From Podospora bellae-mahoneyi (Eukaryota; Ascomycota; Sordariomycetes; Sordariales; Podosporaceae), in contig NC_085884.1 of NCBI RefSeq assembly GCF_035222275.1, positions 3,782,001-3,846,000 on the forward strand: a stretch of 64,000 nucleotides of DNA, given 5' to 3'. The translations under genes were made by a program, and so were the position numbers. The notes below the pieces were generated by a model. The model was not told where the DNA came from. It did no database searches and saw only the letters and a list, made by a program, of their open reading frames with translations. Positions within the stretch are counted from its first letter, which is position 1. The number at the start of each line of letters is the position of its first letter. Below, one piece after another: positions 11,284-22,070 of this stretch.

Positions 11284-11779
11284 CCTAAAGGGAGGTACAG
11301 TAAACTGGCCAACATAATGAAGCTGGAAGGAGAAGGAACTGATAATGGATCAAGAAGTGAACTCAAATTTATTGAGATATTGTGACCGAATGATCGGCCC
11401 TTATAGACTCAAATTTGCTCTGACTGCCACAGAGGTTAAACTTTTATGATTATCTGCCAGGCTTTTGTCACCAAGGTATCTGACTAGAGGTAACTTTGTC
11501 ATTAACGCAAACAGCTCTGTTCAGCCACCATTCCTTGACTCATTGGTATTAATCCAGTCATGTGGATGAGATGGCATCCGGGGCCAAAGGTTTAACCCAT
11601 CACCAAGACTGGTCCCTCTCTTTCCCTTCACCGCGTCCTGTTCTGTGTATCCGATTCCTCATACCGAGGAGGCGGTGTTTCATTCCCAGATTGTGTGGCT
11701 GTTACACTTGCCCCTGCGCGAGCTTGGGAACTCTCAACATCCGCCATCCTGTGGTGTAAGATACTTAGGTTCTCAGCAG
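11284..11779. other. intergenic
   Basis: About 500 bp of mixed composition without a supported gene. Confidence 0.3.
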
Positions 11780-12514
11780 TCAAAGTGCGACTTTGAAGCG
11801 AGCCCCTCTGTGCTGCTGATGTATTGATCCGAGATTGTTGGCTGGTCGAACCGCCCCACGGGACCTAGAGCGTCTTTGAGTGTATGTATTTGGCCTCGGT
11901 TGTTCTGCGGCTGTATATCTAGACGGCTTCGGCACGGCCGTTCCTGCTCGCTCTGGTGCGGCCAACATGGGGACCTGAGGTTGCGGTGCAGAATTCACAA
12001 GCCCTGTCCCAGGGGCTGCTCCCTCTCCTCTAATTACAGAAAGAGCTCGGTCGGTTTCGCTCTCACCCCCAACCTCCAGGTCGACATCTGTCTTCCTTTT
12101 GTTCTTAGCCTTCTTATTTTCCTTCTCAAACTCAGGTAGATTGTAACAAGGGTACTCCACCCCACAGCACGTCTTGATACCGATTTTCTGCACCGCTGCA
12201 TAAGGTAACACAGACAAAGACCCAGACGCCATAACGACAAGGAAGCCGCCCAGTCCTACAACCAGGAGAGCCGGTAATGTAAACACAAACAGGAAATATA
12301 GCATAAAGTAACACGGGAACAAGCAGCCCTCCTGCCGGCAGACCCTGATACACTTGGGTTCGTCATCGGCCCATGCACGCGAACACACCATCGCACTGGC
12401 GAGAAGGAAGGATATCACAGCCCAGACGATGGCAGCGACTATCACTATTGATTTTGACCGGTTTCCGGTGAGGTTCATGAACCACTCATCGATTGATGGT
12501 GGCATGTCGTCCAT
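11780..12514 (-). CDS. two-helix membrane protein with Cys-rich loop and disordered tail
   Basis: A single exon gives 244 residues starting MDDMPPSIDEWFMN at the first true ATG, at 12514. A first transmembrane helix (SIVIVAAIVWAVISFLLASA) lies near residues 22-41. A short Cys-rich loop follows (CSRAW, CIRVCRQEGCLFPC), then a long hydrophobic hairpin (YFMLYFLFVFTLPALLVVG and GGFLVVMASGSLSVL), then another Cys pair (CCGVEYPCYN). The last about 110 residues are charged and low-complexity (KENKKAKNKRK, PKPSRYTAAEQPRPNTY, RRSRSRGAVRP) and are probably cytosolic. The layout suggests a small plasma- or endomembrane protein of unknown function. I do not recognise a named family. Confidence 0.6.
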   Translation of the reverse strand: MDDMPPSIDEWFMNLTGNRSKSIVIVAAIVWAVISFLLASAMVCSRAWADDEPKCIRVCRQEGCLFPCYFMLYFLFVFTLPALLVVGLGGFLVVMASGSLSVLPYAAVQKIGIKTCCGVEYPCYNLPEFEKENKKAKNKRKTDVDLEVGGESETDRALSVIRGEGAAPGTGLVNSAPQPQVPMLAAPERAGTAVPKPSRYTAAEQPRPNTYTQRRSRSRGAVRPANNLGSIHQQHRGARFKVAL

Positions 12515-13247
12515 GTTCCAGGTTCTTTGCGGTGATGGTAACGGCTGGGGTGATGATGATGCTGGCAAGCGTTGATCCGGATAAATGAACTTGGATGAAT
12601 GAATGCAGCTTCGTGATGGAGATGAATCGTGAAAAATGGGATTCCGGGTGCGGTGTAGGTAATTTTGCAGGAATTCACTGCCTCAAACTTGCTCTGGTTG
12701 ATCGTTGTTGTTAAAGTTTGCAAGTGACTGCAGCACTCAACAGCCACCGACTTCATCGGTGTCATTCTCCACCGCGGGGATAGATTCAGGTTGTCAAGGT
12801 GTAAATTGCAAGAAGGGTATCTCTGAGGGAGTGTAAGAAACTCCAGGATCTAAAGTACATGATGTAAAGGATACAAAATTGAAGTGAGGTTGAAGTCCAT
12901 CTCTTGCCGTGAATGTTTGTTACATCAATGAGTGAGAATACATGATTTCGTTCTTCGAGAGCTAAACGCACATTGTAAGAAAAGGCCAATGACAAAAGAG
13001 AGAAAACACAGAAATGAGATATTAGGCTTGAAATGAGGGGTATCCGGTGGTCTAATAAACAGCATGACAAAAGGAAGAAATGGCGAGCTACCAGGCAGGT
13101 ACTGCAAAGTGCGATCATAAACGGTAACTTTAGTGAAGAATTAGCACAAGTGTAGGATCGCAATCTGGACAGAGGGCGTACCAGAATAATACGAAAAAAT
13201 TTAACCCATGCGGTAATCATAAAACATCCCCATCTTCATCGTCATCC
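12515..13247. other. promoter and intergenic DNA
   Basis: This is the promoter of the membrane protein gene starting at 12514, then sequence without a supported gene. The open frame at 13220-12786 (minus) is hydrophobic but has no motif and is probably chance coding or the 3' UTR of the next gene. Confidence 0.3.
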
Positions 13248-13572
13248 TCAAACATAAGCGTGGCAGCTCCGACACCGTCTCAAGCTAGGCGTCGATGGCC
13301 TTGGAGTGGGGATCCACCTCCGGCAACGCTCATGGTTGCGGCGCCGGCAGGTGGCCCAGTCATCTCCATACCAGCAGTAGTTGTCATCGTCACGACGGTA
13401 GGTTCGGCGATATCTTCTGCGGGTGCGGGCATAGCAAAAGAAGTACCCGGTTGTGTGGCAGTAGCTGTAGCGCTCACAAAATATGCACCATTCCAGGCCA
13501 GTGCGGAAGTTGTGCCCAAAGCCGTAGCTGTATTCGGGGGTGGACGGGTAGGGCCACACCATTTTGACCAGG
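13248..13572 (-). CDS. uncertain small gene
   Basis: An ATG at 13572 sits in a good context (CAAAATGG). From there a frame runs to 13248, giving about 107 residues beginning MVWPYPSTPEYSYGFGHNF. After about 40 residues it turns into an unusual Arg/Tyr/Cys-rich stretch. In the overlapping frame the same DNA gives an Ala/Thr/Pro-rich chain (SATATATQPGTSFAMPAP, TTTAGMEMTGPPAGAATM) typical of fungal low-complexity proteins. This suggests a small intron or frame change between the two. The locus may be real, but the exact product is unclear. Confidence 0.3.
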
Positions 13573-16362
13573 CTGCTGAATCTCAGTCCGGTCAACAGTG
13601 GTGGTTGGGTGATGGTTGATATCTGTAATTTGGTGTAGCTTTGGTGTAGCTTCCAGATCGTCAAAAAGAAACTTGAGATTTTAACGAGTGCGGTTTGAAT
13701 GACCAGTGATTACACTGAGAGAAAAAGAATGAACGCCCGAAGACGTCCAACACAAGGAGGCAGCCTTTTAAGCAGCATTTTCCTGCTATTTCCCCAGCCC
13801 ATCATGCGGGCGCTGTCTTAACCTGTGGCCATTGCCTGACCACAATGATTCATAGCAGAAACAAAGAATAAAATCACGATGGCGAGGGTTTGCAAGATAT
13901 AAAGTTTATGCCGCGGCCCAACCTCGACGTTGGTGATGTTTTTCAGGTCATGCATGATGGGGCTGGGAGGCCATGCTGAAGTGGCAGGCGACCAATCTGA
14001 TGGTCGCGCGTTGGGGTCAGCTGCCCGACTTGCTCCCACCTGCCGCCTGCCAAACTCTAAATTTCCATTTTTCCTTGGTTTTGCTGTTCGATTTCCACCG
14101 TTTGAAATTATGTCAGCCAAACTTGGAAGGAGCCCGGTGGACTTACCAGCTCAAGGGTGTTTACCGTGGTCGGATTTGACCTTCGGTGAACCACCAGTCA
14201 TCAACAGAACTTGATCTTGAAGGTCGCTTTTTTGTCGTTTGATTGACTTCCATCCACATGATTGAATTCCATCATGTGCCGCCAGAAAGTCAACCAGCAC
14301 TGTTCTCAACTGATCAATGTTTTCTTGGATATTTTCTTCTATTCTCCAAATCTCTTGTCGCCCAGATCGACGGTTAGGGTTCCGAATGATGTAAGCTCAC
14401 TGGCGAGACATCGTGATATGAACTGCGCTCATATTCTCTGCAACAGAAATGGTAATGTAAACGACGATCAACTACTGCCGGCCATACCGATCTTACTAGA
14501 CCATGACCGTGTAACCTCAACCTTGTTCCTCATCTGGGTGCTCCCTTCATACAGATCTTTCACCTTGACCGGTCGATGAGTCTTGGCATAATCTGCCACC
14601 GCAGATTCTTCCACGGTGACAGATTATATCTCTCGTAAGCGGCTTGTCTCGGTCAGTTACTACTCAACTAGTTATTGCTCTGTCTGCCTTTCCATCCGGC
14701 TGCCGGCAGTGCCTTCTTGTCACCATGTTATCTACCGGAATGCTACACCCCTGAACTGATTGGGTTTGATGCAAATATTCCAAAGCCTTCTCGTACTACA
14801 TCCATTAGGTTGCACAGCAGAACTTTACAGAAGAGCTCTGCATCACCGAATGCTGGCAGAATGACTACGGTATCAAAGAAAGGAACGTGTATTGCTGAGT
14901 GTTCAGATACTGACGACAAAGACAAAGGATCGATCAAGAATGACCCTGTGCATGGACCGCAGAGCCTCAGGCGGGAGTGCCCGTCTTCGGGTCAGGGACA
15001 AGCTTCCGTTCCCGCCTCGGCGGTTCGACACCTACCTTGGCCTCTGGGTGTATTAGCTTTATGAGTAAGCAACCTGCCCATGTCGGAGTTCATGTTTAAC
15101 TCGTCCGGCAGACCGGCTCTGTGAGACAAGAGAATGGTAAGTATGGAATGATGACTGCCGATGACACAAGTTCGCTCGCTTTCCCCTCATGTTGTGTACG
15201 TGCCACAGTGAGGAGGTTGACAGGAACCTACGAGGGCTCTCGCACTATGGGTGCCACGGCATGACGGCATCACAAATCAGGCACCGAGTCCCTGACCTCA
15301 ACAGACAGACTACAGTTGCATCCCGTCGATCCGGAGGCCTGACAGGTCGTTCAGTTCCGTGTCCTTCTGCACCATGATGACCACGTCCCCTCTGCAGTCT
15401 GCAAACCCCTGAGGCTTCCGACATGAGACATTCCACCCAATGAGAACGTCGACTGTAAGCAGCCACCTGAATACTTGGACATCAGTTAACGTGGCGTGGT
15501 AGGTGAAACTGGACTATCTAATGGCTGATACAGTGATACTGAAGAATACCAATAGTAGATTGTGGTTTGAGTCGGTCATTGCATTGTATTCAGAGCCTTT
15601 GCGGACTTTTTACAACATGATGGTGGAAATTAGGGACTACCTACTTACCTACATTGCTCTATCAGCCCCATGTACAGTACGCGCCATGCGTGTTGGCTGA
15701 GGCGACAGGTTTCTCCCCTCGATCCGATCTGGCGAGGCCTTGGACGTCCCCATCGTCACAACTCAGGCGTAGTTCGAACTGAATCTCACCACGCTAATCA
15801 TCTTTGATATATAGGTGATGATACGGGGAAAGAAAGCACGCCTCACGGTGGTGAGGCGATTTCTCATCTTTGCATCAAAGACATATCATGGAGGACTCAA
15901 TCCGTGGGACGATGGCTCGAAAGGGCAGGTCGACATTCTGATAGCGCCGCTTCTACTGAGATATTTTACAGCACGGAGACACGGAGTAATGAACATGGAG
16001 ACATCGGCAGAACAGTCTTTCACGATGCTGACTGTAAATGAGACACCCACACCATCATAGTCCGTCGAACTTCCTTTTCCGGGCTTCCAGAGACAGGCTG
16101 ACTACAGCGGCAGAGATATGCCGGTCTTCGGAACAGGCTTGGAGTCGTCTCCTCTCGAAGTCACTAGATCCTAGCTTCTCAAGGTCCACGACATGAAAGT
16201 CACAGGTCAAGTCATGTTGTGACATCTATATCAAGGACGCTCTCTCCTCACTTTCGCTACCCCTTTTTTTATCATCATTCTCACCATCAGGAGCCCAAGC
16301 ATACCAACAATAGTACTTTACCCACCACAAGCAAAACGTTTGAACCCCCCAAACCCACCAAA
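13573..16362. other. long intergenic region
   Basis: About 2.8 kb where I support no gene. Open frames at 14262-14579, 14675-15064, 15189-15377 and 15815-16060 have no motifs, no splice signals and chance-like composition. The last 150 bp are CT/CA-rich, as expected upstream of the secreted protein gene at 16363. Confidence 0.4.
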
Positions 16363-16797
16363 ATGTTCATCCCAACCAGCACACTCACCACCCTCGCGGT
16401 GGCCTTCCTTTCCCTCGCCTCCGCAGCCCCCACCACACCCGCCCCGGCCTCTCCCCTCGAGGTTGAAGCCCGTGAGATTGCTGCCCGCGCTAGAGGACAG
16501 TTCACTTGGTACAACACCGGCCTGGGCGCCTGCGGAAAGTGGAACAACGACGGTGAGCTCGTTGTTGCGCTTAACCGCCATGTATTTGATCCTCAGACCC
16601 CGAATGGGAACCCTAACAACAATCCTTTGTGTGGGAGGATGATTCGGGCTAGCTATAAAGGGAAAACGGTTGATGTTAGGGTTGTGGATAGATGCCCTGG
16701 GTGCGCTGCTGGTGATTTGGACTTGAGCCCGACTGCGTTTCAGAGGTTGGCGTCGCTTGGTACAGGGAGGATTACGGGGGATTGGTGGTGGATTTGA
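16363..16797 (+). CDS. secreted double-psi beta-barrel (RlpA/barwin-like) protein
   Basis: A single exon of 144 residues starts at the ATG in AAAATGTTC. Residues 1-20 (MFIPTSTLTTLAVAFLSLAS) form a signal peptide, followed by an Ala/Pro-rich propeptide. From about residue 45 the chain has the family pattern: GQFTWYNTGLGACGKWNND, then VVALNRHVFDP, PLCGRMIRASYKGKTVDV, RVVDRCPGCAAGDLDLS and PTAFQRLASLGTGRI, ending DWWWI. DRCPGC followed by DLDLSPTAFQRLA is the hallmark of expansin- and RlpA-like barrels of small fungal secreted proteins. The conserved Cys residues fit disulfides. It should act outside the cell, on the wall or on plant or bacterial polysaccharide; catalysis is unproven for this class. 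An in-frame upstream ATG at 16219 would bury the signal peptide, so it is rejected. Confidence 0.9.
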   Translation: MFIPTSTLTTLAVAFLSLASAAPTTPAPASPLEVEAREIAARARGQFTWYNTGLGACGKWNNDGELVVALNRHVFDPQTPNGNPNNNPLCGRMIRASYKGKTVDVRVVDRCPGCAAGDLDLSPTAFQRLASLGTGRITGDWWWI

Positions 16798-17154
16798 GGA
16801 GTGGATATGTGGGGGAGAGGGGAGGTTGAGGTGAGATCTGGCAGGGAGAATGGTGATGGACGACGGGTGGTTTGGGTTGAATGGAGGATACTTTGTTTGT
16901 TACATTCGCTTCTTGGGGTGGGAGGTGTTTGATGGGGGAGATTGATGTGTGCGAGATTGAGCTGTTAGCATACCTGGAGGAGACCAGACTGGAGGTACAT
17001 TTAGCTAGTACATTCGCTTATATTTATTTACATCTTTTTTTTAAACCTACGACTGCTTTGCTGTGCTTTTATCAACGAATCCAAAGAAAGCCCGAATAGA
17101 GAGAGACTGCGAACAACAAAAACGCTTGCGGGTACCAACGTGTAGGTAATGAGC
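16798..17154. other. 3' flank
   Basis: A G-rich 3' flank of the secreted protein gene, then AT-richer sequence. No gene is seen. Confidence 0.35.
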
Positions 17155-18040
17155 CTACTGTGGCAAAGGTGAAGAACCATGAACCTTCCCCAAATCCTGT
17201 CTCATCTGATCTGTAAAAAGGTTATAGATAACCTTCCTCAACCGCCTCTGCTTTGCATTTTTGCCCGCCACCGAATCTTCAGCCTTGAGCACAATGAATG
17301 CACGCCGTACAAAGGGCCCAACGTTGCTGTTCTCACCGACAGTCCCCGAGGAGAGAGACCTGAAGATCCTTTTCATGCCCGCCGATCTTTTGACGATCCT
17401 GAGGACCTCGGCGCCATCCTTCTGATCAAAGATTTCCCACACCTTGATCGTATATGGCACAAGTGCCGCCAGTCCGGCAGCATACCTATGCTGTGGCAAA
17501 GGAGCTCCCGCTCACTTTCTTGACACTGCTGGCCCGGGAGATCTCGATGTCCTCTCCAGGCAGGATGAAATCCGATCTCTGGTGGAAATTGTTGCCCACA
17601 ACGTTACCGCTCCGCGTCGCCGAGTTGATCTTGATGACACTGCTGAGGCCCACGGGGGAGAAGTTCTCAAAAGGCAGGTTTTGGAGAGACCCAAACAATG
17701 CGGCCTTGTTCTTTTCAACAGCCTCCTTGATGAGCGCCTCAGGGTCGGGCTTGTGGGTGTCGTCATTCTTCATCTCGTACGTCCAGCCCCATCGAGATGA
17801 TATCTACATTCTGATCAAGGGCTCATTGCAGAGCCTTGACGCAGGATGCGATGAAAAACTTCTTGTTGGGTTTCGTTTGGCTAGAGTTATTTAGACGGGC
17901 GATCTAGAGCTCGGCACCTGGGAATATCTCGTGCACGCAGAGCGCCATCTCAGTTTTATGTTCGCGAGGCCGGACAGAGAACTCCACCTTATCCAAGCGG
18001 ATTGTCTTATGAGCCTGGTCTCCGAAGATAAATAACCTGG
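17155..18040 (-). pseudogene. subtilisin-like (S8) peptidase, broken
   Basis: On the minus strand the text of a fungal S8 peptidase can be followed across frames. It runs from GDQAHKTIRLDKVEFSV, HKTEMA (position of the catalytic His, normally HGTxVA), HEIFPGAEL, KFFIASCVKAL, DQNVDIISMG, then WTYEMKND, SSVIKINSATRSGN, DFILPGEDI and KVSGSSFATA (catalytic Ser) to YAAGLAALVPYTIK and a C-terminal helical region ending SSPLPQ. There are in-frame stops at 17904-17906 and 17823-17825. A one-base shift falls after ISMG near 17783, and another falls inside the FATA/AAGLAALV motif near 17480. The HGT Gly-to-Lys change and the stops fit G-to-A/C-to-T decay. Such peptidases are often parts of NLR-like incompatibility proteins in fungi; that role is inference. 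Confidence 0.7.
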
Positions 18041-19255
18041 GTTGTCATGGGGATATTGATTTGTATTCATAGTAACAGATATTAGCATTGATTTGACTAC
18101 CAACAAGTACGAGAATGGCCAATACTTACATTTCCCATCGATGGGAAGCCGCAGCAGGCGATGAATTCTTCTTTGCGCCCATTCAGCTGGCTATCGCAGC
18201 CGAGCATCGCGGGACGCACCGGAAAACTGATGAGCCTGATGAGATCCAACGACCCGACGTAATTGACGACTTGTGCTTTGGGTTGCAACTGCAGGCCCGA
18301 GTTGACCGTGTGGTCCATGGGCGCATGGGAAAAGCCCATGACAACAGTCCCGCCACCTTGGTAGTGTTTGGGTTCCAGTTCTGGAGACTGGGAAGCAAAC
18401 GGCTATTCAAAGACGCCGCCATCGCCATCGTGTCTGAGACGAAAAACAGCCCGGAAAGAGCAAACTAGAGGCAAAGGCTGTGACGCTCTGGCCAAACGGT
18501 GAGATTACTCTCGGCAACCCATCTCGTTGCACGTTGAGGTGGTCTGCTGAGTTGGGTACAGTCCACCAAGGGAGGAGTCACGGTGCAGGATGAAGGCCAG
18601 ATCACAGTTCTGGTGCATGACCAATATTAAGGTGCAGCAGTAATCAGCTATGTTGTACCATTTCACTGTAGTTGCAGTGCTATATAGTTGCATTGTTCTT
18701 CCAAATTCACACTTTCCTGCTCAGCTGTTCCCTCTCTGAAGCCATCTGAAGCGAGCTGTCCACGTTTGACTTTCCGGAATGCCGCTACAAACGAGTTACT
18801 ACTCCTGTCGCCGCCATTTAACCCCGCCCGCATCGCGCTGCCTTTTTCAGCATTCAGATTACAGACATTCTGCTCAGCATGGCCATCCATTTTTCTTCCG
18901 AAAGCCTCGTGGGACACCGCTGTTTGCCACGGACATGACGACCCCGTGGACGGCGCTGTTTGCCAGTGACAGCCGTTATATACTTCGCCTTTTTCCCTTC
19001 CAAACCTTCATGACCCCAGTCGCCCAGCAGAGATTCGACCATCTGTGATTTTATCATCGATTACCACAGCTCATACATCATGCCTCGCATTCGAGACAAT
19101 CAAGAAAAGACCTTTACGTTTGTGGACTACCTGCCATGCCCATATCACTTGATATCTCTGTGCGTGCTAATCACTCTCACCGGATACTTCTGGTCGGTTT
19201 TTAAGATCAGCCATCCCAGAGCGCCCTCTCGCCGCTAGTAGAAACCATCCGTGGC
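18041..19255. other. decayed DNA upstream of the S8 remnant
   Basis: The minus frame 18339-18097 (VVNYVGSLDLIRLISFPVRP, FIACCGFPSM) may be the upstream part of the same S8 gene. An ATG at 19080 (plus) starts MPRIRDNQEKTFTFVDYL and might be a first exon of the ankyrin-type gene to the right. Neither can be joined with confidence. Confidence 0.3.
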
Positions 19256-20000
19256 TTGATTCCAGACGCACCATTGGTTGAATACAGCATTCTCGATCAC
19301 GACGTGGATGAGAGCGTCCTCTCCGACAACGACCAATACCTACTGTCGGATTTGATGAGAAAAGAAACTGAGTTGGTTCTCGAGACAACCGACAGAGAGA
19401 TCCTCCAAAGCTGTGGAACCAAACATGACAGTTACAGAGGGGAGTTACTGTATGCGGGATGGGGAAGACTGATGACGATGGTAAAACGCCGTTGCTTCTA
19501 TCTGTCCGCAAGGGTATGTCTCCAGGCATCCGCAGGCTCCTTCTAAATGCAGGGGCTGCCAAGCTACTTCTGGAGCATGGGGCCCAGGGTTAACAATCCA
19601 GGAAAGACAATGGCCCAAAGCCAGCATTACAAAGCTGCGTATACAGGAAACTCCAGAACTGTTGAGGTCCTGCTGAGCTTCAAGACGGAAGTCCACTGGG
19701 ACAACTCCCAAATCGTGGTCAAGCCTCCACGCAGCAATGGATAACCTAGCCATTTGCCAAAGCTTGGTCAAACATGGAGCTGACATCAATGCCAGGAAAA
19801 GTGACCTCTGGACCCCGCTTCATATAGGGTGCCAGTGGTCAGTTCCTGATACTGTGAGACTCCTTCTTGAGAAAGGGGCCGACCCAAACATCAAGAATGA
19901 AGACGGCGACGCACCATTGCACCATGCTTTGAGGAAAGAGTCACTCCAGGTTCTAAGACACACCTGGCTGGTTAAGGCAGGGGATGCAAGTGTCATGTAG
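19256..20000 (+). pseudogene. ankyrin-repeat gene fragment
   Basis: Clear ankyrin repeats lie at 19737-20000: MDNLAICQSLVKHGADINAR, then DLWTPLHIGCQWSVPDTVRL with LLEKGADPNIKN, then DGDAPLHHALRKESLQVL. Weaker repeats precede them in other frames: GKTPLLLSVRKGMSPG, RLLLNAGAAKLLLEHGA near 19475-19590 and YKAAYTGNSRTVEVLLS near 19625-19680. The frame changes at about 19545 and about 19720, and no GT/AG pair restores it, so the gene looks broken rather than spliced. The N-terminal part (19256-19546, VEYSILDHDVDESVLSD) is acidic and unrecognised. It lies about 1.2 kb from the opposite-facing S8 remnant. Ankyrin and S8 modules both occur in fungal NLR-like proteins, so the two may be relics of one locus. 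Confidence 0.5.
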
Positions 20001-21331
20001 GTATGGTAGAGGTCATTTTTAACTTTGGGTTTGAGGAGTTTGCATGGAGGTGGTCTATAGAGAGGAGAGATACAGTCAATGTCAGCTCGGGGACGGGTGT
20101 GAAGGCTGTAGTGAGACGGATGAGCAGGGATATGAGATAAAGATTGAGAGAAATTGAGATGGAATAGCAAAATTGTGTTATGTAGATTGAGAATGGTGGG
20201 ATGCAAGAATGACACCTTGTGGCAAGCCTGGAGTGGCCAATAAAATCATTTTCCACGGCTTGAGGATGTGAAGTGCTTTGTAAGAAGAGATGAATGGCCC
20301 TTTATCATTGGGATGTAGCGACGAACCAGGTAGGTGTTTGGATCTTGGTCAATGTAATATGCGTACCTACTCAGATGGTGTTATTTGATGGTAATTACGG
20401 CGCAAGTATAAATATGGCTTACCGTTCCTCTCCCCACTTTGTTACCTTGGCATGGTGGAATATATAGTGATAACACCGTAGTCCTTCTGGTTAAACTCTC
20501 GCTCAGCTGGAAACAAGCAAAGAGTTTCAACGACTACTGGAAAAGTTGTCGTGCTGCTTAGCATGATATGATGGCCACAGCTAGGGTACAGTTGAGTTAC
20601 CGCGGCGGTGCTTGGCTTTAGTCAGAGACACCATCGCATTGCTCTTGGTGACAGAACACGAAGAGTCATAATGTCAATGACAGAAGAAAAAACACCAAGG
20701 AAAACCCCGGGCACTCAACATCAAAAATAAGCTTAGGGACGGGGGAGACTTGCAAAGCCCCGAGCGAGGGTGGCGTTTTTTGGGAGCCCTCAAGAAGGCA
20801 CATCCGTGGCCTCATTTATTTAAACCCAGAAATAGAACGAGCCTGGATTAATGCTATCCATTGGTCAGATGATGGACAAAAATAGCTTTAGTTAAGTCTA
20901 ACCCCTACTAACATGATGGACAGAAAGCTCTGGGATTCAAGAGAAAAAAGTCTGAGATTAGATACTGAATAGGCTCAGATCATCCAAATAATTTACTTTA
21001 TAGATAAGAAAAGTCCAAGGCTAAATACGTAGACAGAAGGATGCCTGAGGACTTAAGTACAGCCATCAAGCTGGCAGCAAACCTAGTCTACGTATGATGG
21101 TAGATGCTTGATAGCGAATGACCCGTGCAACATGGCAGGTTGTGGGATACCGGATTCATTATACAGGTAACCGATTGAAGCTTTCCATCCTGGACAAGCA
21201 GAGATGGAAAGAACGGCACATCCCAATTTCATCGTCGCAGAATTCACCAAACCCGGCGATCGCCCACGGGGCACATTTTCCCAGTCATTGACCGATTACA
21301 CACCTACACATTCCCAACAGCCAACGCGATT
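20001..21331. other. AT-richer intergenic DNA
   Basis: About 1.3 kb of AT-leaning sequence with no supported gene. Scattered TATA/TAGATA-rich stretches around 20860-21050 resemble mutated repeat DNA. Confidence 0.35.
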
Positions 21332-21911
21332 ATGGGCAACTTGCAGTCAAAGCTGTGCGGCTCCGACGAGCGATCAGAGGTGGTCGACCTCTGGCTTTGG
21401 AAGACACCCTACAGCAAAAGGCAGCATTGCCTTTATTATTTCGAGAGACAGCTTGTCGAATTCTGCGGTAGTAGGGCAGACTTCGACATGTTGGTAGGTC
21501 TTTTCACATCTACCACTCGTGCCGTTTCTGCCTTGTCAGAATAAGTAGCACTTGCTTACTGCTGTTTCGAAGATTTTCTACCCACCTGCACACCAGTGGA
21601 TGAGAGATGGCACAAAGCTGGTTCCCACATCTATGAGATTGCGGATTGTGTTGAGGGGCTGCTCTATGGGAGGGGTATGTACGCCTTCATTTAGTCACGC
21701 AGGAACAAATCATAATGCTGCTAACACAAACGTGCGCTCTCTAAAACAGCGAGAGATATTCAAGCTGAAGGATGACAATCACCAATACTGTCTCGAAAAG
21801 AGAGAGCTCCGAGAGAACAACGAGCTGCTAGACTTCCCAGCACTTCCCCAAGACCACCGGGTTGAGGATGGGTTTTTTTGGTCGTCAAAGCTGTACCCAG
21901 CTCGTTCCTAA
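21332..21911 (+). CDS. uncertain three-exon gene
   Basis: The blocks 21332-21493 (MGNLQSKLCGSDERSEVVDL), 21573-21674 and 21751-21911 (REIFKLKDDNHQYCLEKREL, to SSKLYPARS) join in phase 0 through GTAGGT..AAG and GTATGT..CAG introns, giving about 141 residues. The start MGN could allow N-myristoylation. In the middle block a different frame, with ERWHKAGSHIYEIADCVEGL, reads more like a real protein than the frame required by the splice sites. The model is therefore doubtful and the gene may be damaged. No family is recognised. Confidence 0.3.
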
Positions 21912-22070
21912 GGATGTTGTGAAGCAGTTTCGGTTTCGGTTTCAGCTAAGACTTTAAAAATCACAAACGAACACACGTTTAACGGCAGAAAAGTCTCAAA
22001 GCACTGATCATACTATTAGAAGCTCATCTAATAAAAATGTCAATCCCTCCTCCATCGCGAGCCAAGCAAA

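Noticed and set aside
12786-13220. Hydrophobic minus-strand open frame
   Set aside because: Composition of AT-rich DNA; no start context, motif or splice support.
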